A DNA stretch of 37,609 nucleotides from Bacteroidales bacterium (GTDB lineage Bacteria; Bacteroidota; Bacteroidia; Bacteroidales; UBA932): assembly GCA_024689525.1 (NCBI GenBank), contig JAILDI010000217.1, positions 1 to 37,609 of the forward strand. Reading direction: 5' to 3'. Each line of letters begins with the position of its first letter. The stretch's first letter is position 1. The translations under genes were made by a program, and so were the position numbers. Positions 31,835 to 37,609 of the stretch are shown one piece after another. The notes under the pieces were generated by a model, which had not been told where the DNA came from, did not search any database, and saw nothing but the letters and a program-made list of their open reading frames with translations.

Positions 31835-32892
31835 AGACTGTCGATGAACGCCTTCATCTGAGGCACTTTGGCCAGGGCGCTGTGGAACAGGGCAACCTGG
31901 TTGCGCGTACGCACGAGGTTGTGCTCCGGATACTTGATCTTATAATAGGTGTCGCCGTTGATGTAATCGGCAAAGAACCTCACGGCCTGCATATAAGGGA
32001 AGAGGCAGGCGGCGTAGGGGAGATTTTCCTTCTCGATGGGGGTGAGGAAAACCTTGGCCGATTCGATATAACCCTTGGCGAAGGCCTCGAAGATGTCCAT
32101 CCTGAAGTCGACCTTGTCGATGGCGGGGTCGTCCTCCGCCACGGTGTTGGCCGCAGTGCGCAGGAAATCGCCGAAATCGGAGAAGACGAACGACGGCATA
32201 AGGGTATCCAGGTCGATGACGCAGAGGATGTTGCCCTGGGCGTCGAACATCATATTGTTCACCTTGGTGTCGCAATGGCAGATGCGCTTGGGGAGCTTGC
32301 CCTCGCGGTGGAGGCGTTCCGCCTTGCACATTTCCTCCTCGAAGGGGAGGAGATCGGCCAGGATGGCCTTCACTTCAGGCTCGGCCATGCGGCCAACGGC
32401 ATCGGCCTCAACGGCCTCGCGGAGCTGGCGTGCGCGGAGCTCCATATTGTGGAAGTCGGGGATGGTTTCGCCCAGTTTGTCCGGAATGTCGGCCAGCATA
32501 GCCTCGAACTCGCCGAATGCCTTGCCGGCATAGTAGGAATACTCCGGATTCACGGTCTCGTAGGTGAATGCGTCCTTGATGAACACGGAGACCCTCCAGT
32601 ATTTCTCACCGTCGGTCCAGTAGGTCTTTCCGGTGGCCTTGCAGGGGATGAAGTTGAGGGTCTTGCCACCTTTGCGGCGGATGTAGGCCGTTGCGCAGTC
32701 GATGTTGTGCTGGAGCAGTTCCACGTCCTTGAAGATGGCGTTGTTGATGCGCTGGAGCACATAGTTGTCCGGGCCGTCGGTCTTTACCAGGAGAGTGTCG
32801 TTGATGAGTCCGTTGCCCAGGGGCTTGATTTCGGTTACATTGCCCTCGATTGCGAAGTTGGCGATGATGGGGAGTAGTTCTTCGTGTTTCAT
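31831..32892 (-). CDS. Aminoglycoside-phosphotransferase-fold sugar kinase, N-acetylhexosamine 1-kinase-like
   Basis: A 353-residue cytoplasmic kinase. Motifs of the aminoglycoside phosphotransferase/choline kinase fold are complete: GLINDTLLV (nucleotide loop), YVLQRINNAIF (Lys/Arg region), HCDTKVNNMMFD near residue 206 (catalytic Asp and Asn) and CVIDLDTLMPSF near 225 (metal-binding Asp). The HxDTKxNN and IDLDTxMP patterns and the length are close to NahK of Bifidobacterium, which makes GlcNAc-1-P and GalNAc-1-P with ATP and feeds them to nucleotide-sugar metabolism. The upstream gene's stop is 1 bp away and the downstream start overlaps by 4 bp. GH109, GH95 and ROK neighbours fit amino-sugar salvage. 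Another substrate of this family cannot be ruled out. Confidence 0.78.
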   Translation of the reverse strand: MKHEELLPIIANFAIEGNVTEIKPLGNGLINDTLLVKTDGPDNYVLQRINNAIFKDVELLQHNIDCATAYIRRKGGKTLNFIPCKATGKTYWTDGEKYWRVSVFIKDAFTYETVNPEYSYYAGKAFGEFEAMLADIPDKLGETIPDFHNMELRARQLREAVEADAVGRMAEPEVKAILADLLPFEEEMCKAERLHREGKLPKRICHCDTKVNNMMFDAQGNILCVIDLDTLMPSFVFSDFGDFLRTAANTVAEDDPAIDKVDFRMDIFEAFAKGYIESAKVFLTPIEKENLPYAACLFPYMQAVRFFADYINGDTYYKIKYPEHNLVRTRNQVALFHSALAKVPQMKAFIDSL

Positions 32893-32893
32893 T

Positions 32894-34090
32894 TTATTTC
32901 TTTATGTTGTTATACTGCTCGAGTGCCTTGGCCAGCAGCTGGATGCAGCGGCCGAGGTCTTTGATATTCAGGACGTAGGCCAGGCGAACCTGCTTGCGTC
33001 CGAGGGACGGATCCCCGTAGAAACCGGCTGCGGGGGCCATCATTACGGTTTCCTTATTGTCCCTGAAATCCGTGAGGCACCAGCGGCAGAAATCCTCCGC
33101 ACTATCCACAGGCAGGGAGGCGATCGTGTAGAATGCGCCTTCTGGCTTGGGTGAGAAGACGCCCGGGATCTTGTTCAGCTCTTCGATGAAGAAATCCCTG
33201 CGGGCCTTGTACTCCAGGAAGCACGCCCTGGAATAGGCCTCGGTTCCGTCGATGGATGCTTCCGCTGCGATCTGGCCCAGAAGGGGAGGGCTCAGGCGGG
33301 CCTGGGCGAACTTGAGCACTGTGGCGCGTACCTGCTCGTTGTGGCTGATGAGAGCTCCGATGCGGATGCCGCATTCCGAGTAGCGCTTGGACACCGAGTC
33401 GATGAGGATGACATTCTGGTCGATCCCCAGATTGAGGGCCGACAGATAGGGTTCGTCGCTATATACGAATTCGCGGTAGACTTCATCGGCCATAAGGAAA
33501 AGGTTGTGCCTTTTCACGATGTCGCGGAGCTGGTACAGTTCCTCTTTGGTATAAAGAGTGCCGCCCGGATTGGACGGGTTGCACAGCAAGATGGCCTTTG
33601 TGGCAGGGGTTATGGCTTTTTCAAATTCCTCCACGGGAGGCAGTGCGAAGCCGTTTTCGATGTGGGAGGTTACGGTTTTCACCACTATCCCGGCCGTTAC
33701 CGCCATGCTGATGTAATTGGCATAGCAGGGCTCCACCATGATTATTTCGTCTCCCTGGTCCATGCAGGCCATGAAGGCGAAAAGTATGGCTTCCGAGCCG
33801 CCGGTGGTTACAAGTATCTCTTCCGGGAAAACATTGATGCCAATCCTGTGGTAATAGCGCGAAAGAGCCACGCGGAGCGACGCGTACCCCTCGGAGGGAC
33901 TATACTCCAGGGTCTTCCTGTCTACCTTGTGGATGGCATCTAAGGCCTGCTGCGGCGAAGGAAGGTCCGGCTGGCCGATGTTCAGATGATAAACCTTGAC
34001 TCCCTGCGCTTTGGCTGCGGAAGCCAGGGGAGCAAGTTTGCGGATTGGCGATGAGGGCATCGCATTGCCCCTTTTAGAAATATCCGGCAT
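32894..34090 (-). CDS. Class I/II pyridoxal-phosphate aminotransferase
   Basis: A 398-residue fold-type I aminotransferase. The N-terminus MPDISKRGNAMPSSPIRKLA supports the start at 34090. Cofactor residues are visible: LVTTGGSEAI (phosphate loop), LLCNPSNPGGTLYTKEEL (Asn for the pyridine ring), LMADEVYREF (Asp and Tyr) and the Schiff-base Lys near 234 in DSVSKRYSECGIRIG, with the substrate Arg in KQVRLAYVL. The closest pattern I know is the Bacteroidetes group annotated as pyridoxal phosphate-dependent aminotransferase (aspartate or similar). The donor and acceptor cannot be named. It begins 3 bp after the ROK stop, so expression is tied to that regulator and to the kinase gene. Confidence 0.9.
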   Translation of the reverse strand: MPDISKRGNAMPSSPIRKLAPLASAAKAQGVKVYHLNIGQPDLPSPQQALDAIHKVDRKTLEYSPSEGYASLRVALSRYYHRIGINVFPEEILVTTGGSEAILFAFMACMDQGDEIIMVEPCYANYISMAVTAGIVVKTVTSHIENGFALPPVEEFEKAITPATKAILLCNPSNPGGTLYTKEELYQLRDIVKRHNLFLMADEVYREFVYSDEPYLSALNLGIDQNVILIDSVSKRYSECGIRIGALISHNEQVRATVLKFAQARLSPPLLGQIAAEASIDGTEAYSRACFLEYKARRDFFIEELNKIPGVFSPKPEGAFYTIASLPVDSAEDFCRWCLTDFRDNKETVMMAPAAGFYGDPSLGRKQVRLAYVLNIKDLGRCIQLLAKALEQYNNIKK

Positions 34091-34093
34091 AGT

Positions 34094-35296
34094 TTACAGG
34101 ATTCCGAGAAGTCGGCTTCTGGAGAGCATACAGTCTCCGATGGGAGCGGCCTGGTTGTTCAAAGTTGAGAATATGATGGAAGTGTCCTTGTTCACAAGGT
34201 TCTGGGCGTACTTCTTGACCGTACTGCGGATGGGGAGCAGGAGATAATCCCCGGCCATCGCGAGTTTGCCGCAGATGACGACAAGTTCAGGATTGAACAC
34301 GTTGATAAGGCCTGCGAGCGCGCGACCAAGGGTTTCACCCACCTTCTCCACCACTTCGATGGAAAGGACGTCTTCCTGCTTGATGGCCTTGAAGATATCG
34401 TTGAGGTTAACCTTGCCTTCCTTTGCGAACCTGGCGTTGAGCAGCGACGAACGGCCGGCCTTGAGCTGCTCCGTTACCATACGCACTACGGCCGAACCGG
34501 ATGCACCTGTTTCCAGGCAGCCTATTTTTCCGCATCGGCACATGACGTCATTGTCCAGGAGAGGGAAGTGGCCGAACTCGCCGGAATACCCGGAGGCGCC
34601 GTAGAACAGCCTGCCGTCCAGGACCATTCCCATACCAAGACCCCAGCTCACGTTAATGCACAGCATATTCCTCTCCTTCTTCACGGTGCCGCAGATATAC
34701 TCTCCGTACGTCATTGCGCGGGAGTCGTTCTCCACGATTACCGGAATTTCGAGCTCCTCCTCCAGAATGTCAGCGATGGATTTGTCCGGGTCGAAGGAGT
34801 AGTTGTTGCTGTATCCGGTCTGACGGTTGACGCGGCCGGCCAGGCTTATGCCCATGCCGAGCACGCGGTCCCAGTCCATATTCTTGTCGGAGAAGAACCG
34901 TCTTACGGATGCTGCGATCTCCCTCACGCTCTCTTCCGTCTTTTCCATGACGAACGGGATGTCGTCCTGGAAGCAGATGAGGTTGCCTTTGAAGTCCGTA
35001 ACCGCAAAGCCGACGTGGGTGTTGCGAACGTCCACGCCTACGAAGTACCCTGCGTCCGGGTTAAGGCCGTATACGCTGGGACGCCGGCCGCCGGCGGAAC
35101 CCTGCTTGCCGAGGTCAACCATAAAACCGTCATCCATAAGCTCCTGAATGAGCTTGGTCACAGTGGGAACGCTGGAATCCAGGCGTTCGCTCAGACTGCC
35201 TATGCTTTGTTCGCCATTCTCGATGCAAATTCTGAGAATGGTTTTCTTAAGCGATGAGTTCTTGCTGTGTTTTTGGTCCAGGAATGTGTTTCGCAT
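34094..35296 (-). CDS. ROK-family transcriptional regulator
   Basis: A 400-residue ROK protein with an N-terminal winged helix (SIGSLSERLDSSVPTVTKLI, QELMDDGFM) and a C-terminal sugar-kinase-like fold: FVGVDVRNTHVGFAVTDFKG (phosphate 1), ISLAGRVN, IPVIVENDSRAMTYGE (ATP/sugar Asn-Asp), VSWGLGMGMVLDGRLFYGAS, and GYSGEFGHF. The zinc motif is MCRCGKIGCLET (Cys253, 255, 260). These are the marks of NagC/Mlc/XylR repressors, which bind a sugar or sugar phosphate and leave DNA. It heads an operon with an aminotransferase, an NahK-like kinase and a CotH lipoprotein, and probably controls this operon, its promoter at 35319-35349 being shared with the divergent four-helix gene. Confidence 0.92.
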   Translation of the reverse strand: MRNTFLDQKHSKNSSLKKTILRICIENGEQSIGSLSERLDSSVPTVTKLIQELMDDGFMVDLGKQGSAGGRRPSVYGLNPDAGYFVGVDVRNTHVGFAVTDFKGNLICFQDDIPFVMEKTEESVREIAASVRRFFSDKNMDWDRVLGMGISLAGRVNRQTGYSNNYSFDPDKSIADILEEELEIPVIVENDSRAMTYGEYICGTVKKERNMLCINVSWGLGMGMVLDGRLFYGASGYSGEFGHFPLLDNDVMCRCGKIGCLETGASGSAVVRMVTEQLKAGRSSLLNARFAKEGKVNLNDIFKAIKQEDVLSIEVVEKVGETLGRALAGLINVFNPELVVICGKLAMAGDYLLLPIRSTVKKYAQNLVNKDTSIIFSTLNNQAAPIGDCMLSRSRLLGIL

Positions 35297-35318
35297 GTAT
35301 TTATTTTATTTTCGGGGG

Positions 35319-35349
35319 CTAATATAGTAAAATTTTTTAAAAAAAGCAA
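35319..35349 (-). promoter_or_regulatory. Promoter of the ROK operon
   Basis: Minus strand: TTG (35349-35347), 20 bases, TATATTAG (35326-35319), one base off TAnnTTTG, 23 bp before the ATG at 35296. Confidence 0.5.
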
Positions 35350-35364
35350 TTCTAAAAAAATCAC

Positions 35365-35372
35365 TATATTTG
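35365..35372 (+). promoter_or_regulatory. -7 box of the four-helix/HAMP gene and second trkH
   Basis: TATATTTGCA, 23 bp before the ATG at 35396. The 99-bp spacer between this gene and the ROK operon is strongly A/T-rich and holds both promoters. A Shine-Dalgarno-like GAGG lies before the start, which is rare in this window. Confidence 0.6.
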
Positions 35373-35395
35373 CACGTTAAAAAACTCTGAGGAGT

Positions 35396-36226
35396 ATGGC
35401 TAAGAAATTCCGGAGCTGGATCAAGGGCTTCAAGCTCTCTCTTCGCATGAAGATGATATTGAGTCTCAGCGCAATTGCGGTTGTGCTGCTGATATCAAGC
35501 ATCATATCCATAATGGAATACCGCAAGATGTCCAGTTACGTATCTGAACTGATAGCGGACAATATCAAGAGCATCAACGTCGCACACGACCTTATGTCGG
35601 CCGTGGACAATTATAATCTCCAGGTCCTTGCCGTTATAGGCGACGATTCCGTATCCTCGCTTCCGGACTTCGACCAGGAACGCTTCGTCAATTACTGCGA
35701 CTCCCTCAAGGGATCTTTCACCCTGCGCCGCTCGGTTCCTCTCGCAGATTCCGTTCTGTACTCGTATTCGGCATACATGCTCACATCCCTGGAACTGGAA
35801 ACGATCATCGAGAGCGACATCAACTCCAGGACGTGGTATTTCGAGCGCCTCCAGCCGGTGTTCAACCGTATGAGGAGCGACATTTCCGAACTTTCGGAAG
35901 CCATGTACGAGGACCTGCAGCAGAACTCCGCAACCTTCGAGCGCGGCTTCTACCGCAGTATCATCCCCGGTGCGGTGGCTGTGGGAGTCGGCATCGTACT
36001 GGTGCTGCTGCTCATGTTCTTCATATCGGTGTACTATGTGAATCCGCTGTACAAGATGCTGGATTCGCTGGACAACTACCGCTCATTCAGGAGAAAATAC
36101 AACTACACATTCGAAGGCGATGACCAGCTGTCGGCCCTGAATTCCGGAATTATGGAACTGACGGAGGAGAACCGCACGCTGGAGCGCCGCATCAAGGATA
36201 TCAGGGACAGGGGACATGAATCTTAA
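35396..36226 (+). CDS. Membrane protein with four-helix sensor and HAMP-like segment, no output domain
   Basis: A 276-residue protein: a basic cytoplasmic N-terminus, TM1 (about residues 19-40, KMILSLSAIAVVLLISSIIS), an outer helical region of about 145 residues rich in Ser/Asp/Leu heptads like a four-helix-bundle chemoreceptor sensor, TM2 (about 190-215), and a cytoplasmic HAMP-like linker (NPLYKMLDSLDNYR ... GDDQLSALNSGIMEL). The protein ends there: no histidine kinase or methyl-accepting domain follows, only a short coiled helix. Its last 11 bases overlap the start of the trkH gene at 36216, so the two are translationally coupled. I infer that it senses an envelope or salt signal and regulates the potassium channel; in most bacteria TrkA holds this place. 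The fold assignment is by pattern only. Confidence 0.65.
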   Translation: MAKKFRSWIKGFKLSLRMKMILSLSAIAVVLLISSIISIMEYRKMSSYVSELIADNIKSINVAHDLMSAVDNYNLQVLAVIGDDSVSSLPDFDQERFVNYCDSLKGSFTLRRSVPLADSVLYSYSAYMLTSLELETIIESDINSRTWYFERLQPVFNRMRSDISELSEAMYEDLQQNSATFERGFYRSIIPGAVAVGVGIVLVLLLMFFISVYYVNPLYKMLDSLDNYRSFRRKYNYTFEGDDQLSALNSGIMELTEENRTLERRIKDIRDRGHES

Positions 36227-37609
36227 GGTTATTTCGCGGAATGTGGGCATCGCCCTTCTGGTGGATGCCCTGTTCATGCTGCTGTCGGTGTTCATTTCCA
36301 TTGCAAACGGGAACGACAGTGCGCTTGCCGCGCTTACCATAAGTTTCTTCATCACTTTCGTGGTTGGTGTATTCCCTTTCATCTTCGTAAGGAAATCTCC
36401 GAACATAACCCTTAAGGACGGCTACATGATTATTTTCCTGTCATGGCTGCTGTCCTTCGTGTTCGGCATGCTGCCGTACGCGCTCTGGGGAGGCCCGTTC
36501 ACCCTGGCAAACGCCTGGTTCGAGAGCGTCTCCGGTTTTACCACCACGGGCTCAACCATCCTGGAGGATGTGGAGGCCCTGCCGAAGAGCCTTCTCTTCT
36601 GGAGGGCGTCCACGCACTTCATAGGCGGTTTGGGAGTTGTGGTGTTCCTGCTGCTGATCATACCCTCTTCTTCACCGGTTCGCCTCAGGCTGACGAATAT
36701 GGAACTCTCTTCCGTTTCCAGGGGAGACTATCGCTCACGGGCCAATAAAACCGTATTCATCTTCGCCTGGGTGTATCTTGGAATCTGCGCCCTGGCCTTC
36801 GTGTCGTATATACTGGCGGGTATGTCTCCTTTCGATGCGATATGCCACGCCTTCAGCGTCAGCGCTACAGGTGGATTCTCGACCAGGAATCTGTCAATAG
36901 GACATTTCCATAGCCCTCTCATTGCATGGCTCACCATCCTGTTCATGTTCCTGGCCTCCATCCATTTCGGAATTATTTTCATTTCGCTTGCCACCCGCTC
37001 CCTGCGTCCGCTGAACAATACGGTGCTGAAAGTCTTCGCCCTGCTCATGGTGCTGGGTTCCCTCATCAGCGGCTTCTCGCTGAAGATAAACCATGTGGAT
37101 ACGGGCTGGGCCGATCCTTTCCTGGCAGGGGCCTTCCATGTGTTCAGCTACGCATCCACGAGCGGTCTTGCCATATCGGACAATTCCACATGGCCCATGG
37201 TGCCATGCTTCGTACTGATCCTTGCCAGCCTTGTATGCGGCTGTGCCGGGTCCACTACCTGCGGCATCAAGATAGACCGTGTGATTGTGCTGTGGAAAGC
37301 CATCAAGAGCCAGATTCTCCGCACCCTGCATCCTTCGTCGGTGCACGATGTGAAACTGGGTCGAAAAGCCCTGCACGACGAGGAGGTGTACCCGATGATC
37401 CTTTACATCGCGATGTATGCCCTCATCCTGGCCATTTCCTCTATGATCTGCCTCATGGTGGGGGATCCCAACGGACATGCGGTAACCGGTTCGATTGCGT
37501 CGCTGGGCAATGTCGGCCCTTCGCTGGGCAGCATCGGCTCGATGGGTAACTACAATGCCGAACCAGCGGCCCTGAAGTTTATTTTCTCCATCGACATGTT
37601 CCTTGGCCG
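36216..37609 (+). CDS. trkH: TrkH-family potassium transporter, C-terminal end beyond the window
   Basis: The first 464 codons of a second TrkH, open at the right edge of the window. The start at 36216 overlaps the four-helix gene by 11 bp; MNLKVISRNVGIALLVDALF begins the first membrane helix. Pore loops: SGFTTTGST, SVSATGGFSTRN, ASTSGLAISD and NVGPSLGSIG, the last at the window end. This copy has the normal GGF in loop 2, unlike the TrkH at 13210. The conserved CGCAGSTTCGIKIDR segment is present. It differs clearly from the first copy, so the pair is paralogous rather than a recent duplication. It is expected to import K+ with a regulatory partner. Confidence 0.92.
   Translation, partial: MNLKVISRNVGIALLVDALFMLLSVFISIANGNDSALAALTISFFITFVVGVFPFIFVRKSPNITLKDGYMIIFLSWLLSFVFGMLPYALWGGPFTLANAWFESVSGFTTTGSTILEDVEALPKSLLFWRASTHFIGGLGVVVFLLLIIPSSSPVRLRLTNMELSSVSRGDYRSRANKTVFIFAWVYLGICALAFVSYILAGMSPFDAICHAFSVSATGGFSTRNLSIGHFHSPLIAWLTILFMFLASIHFGIIFISLATRSLRPLNNTVLKVFALLMVLGSLISGFSLKINHVDTGWADPFLAGAFHVFSYASTSGLAISDNSTWPMVPCFVLILASLVCGCAGSTTCGIKIDRVIVLWKAIKSQILRTLHPSSVHDVKLGRKALHDEEVYPMILYIAMYALILAISSMICLMVGDPNGHAVTGSIASLGNVGPSLGSIGSMGNYNAEPAALKFIFSIDMFLG

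Noticed and set aside
31882..32877. A 331-codon open frame on the plus strand opposite the NahK-like kinase gene
   Set aside because: A shadow of a GC-biased coding strand; it exactly mirrors the kinase gene, which has all catalytic motifs.

Overview
The window looks like chromosomal DNA of a gut- or rumen-type Bacteroidales bacterium. Three things point there: many lipoproteins with signal peptides ending in a lipobox Cys; promoters of the Bacteroidetes kind (TTTG or TTG, 19-20 bases, TAnnTTTG) with almost no Shine-Dalgarno sequences; and characteristic families (GH109, GH95, GH9, CotH kinase, a DUF6377-like regulator, ORF6N, pyruvate:ferredoxin oxidoreductase). Base composition is moderately GC-rich. 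A Rikenellaceae/Cryptobacteroides-like source is a guess that I cannot test here. No phage, insertion sequence, CRISPR array or SusC/SusD pair is visible.

Layout. Positions 1-3052 (minus) hold two tandem endonuclease/exonuclease/phosphatase-fold lipoproteins, the first cut by the window edge, downstream of a membrane-anchored TPR/HTH regulator. Positions 3116-4004 (plus) hold a small unknown gene coupled to an ORF6N gene behind a textbook promoter. Positions 4064-9477 form a plant-polysaccharide island: a feruloyl-esterase-like hydrolase, a GH9 and a GH43-like lipoprotein; the esterase and GH43 genes share an almost identical 65-bp leader. Positions 9545-14658 hold an EamA exporter, a CDF metal transporter, a remnant of a winged-helix gene, a small membrane protein, and an OxyR-like regulator divergent from a TrkH potassium transporter. 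Positions 14691-21406 hold tRNA-Arg(CCG), a two-domain carbohydrate esterase, fabD and a 1173-residue pyruvate:ferredoxin oxidoreductase. Positions 21505-25384 hold a GH109-GH95 operon and two tRNA-Lys genes. Positions 25465-30005 hold an M16 protease lipoprotein and a divergent phytase-like lipoprotein. Positions 30065-35296 (minus) form a tight operon: ROK regulator, aminotransferase, NahK-like sugar kinase, CotH-kinase lipoprotein. Positions 35396-37609 (plus) hold a four-helix/HAMP membrane protein overlapping a second trkH that runs off the window.

How the genes fit together. Much of the window concerns glycan capture and breakdown: cell-wall ester and beta-glycan cleavage (esterase, GH9, GH43), deacetylation (SGNH/sialate-O-acetylesterase-like), and alpha-GalNAc plus alpha-fucose removal (GH109 and GH95), with a nearby N-acetylhexosamine-kinase-like gene under a ROK regulator. 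Central metabolism is represented by fabD and PFOR, and ion balance by two TrkH proteins and a CDF transporter. The points most worth a second look are the GH109-GH95 pair as a blood-group-A-type decapping module, the four-helix/HAMP stub coupled to trkH, the OxyR-like regulator without redox cysteines beside a TrkH with a Cys-rich pore loop, the ROK-aminotransferase-kinase-CotH operon, and a 116-bp nested palindrome between nifJ and GH95. All functional calls rest on reading motifs by eye; no database search was possible.
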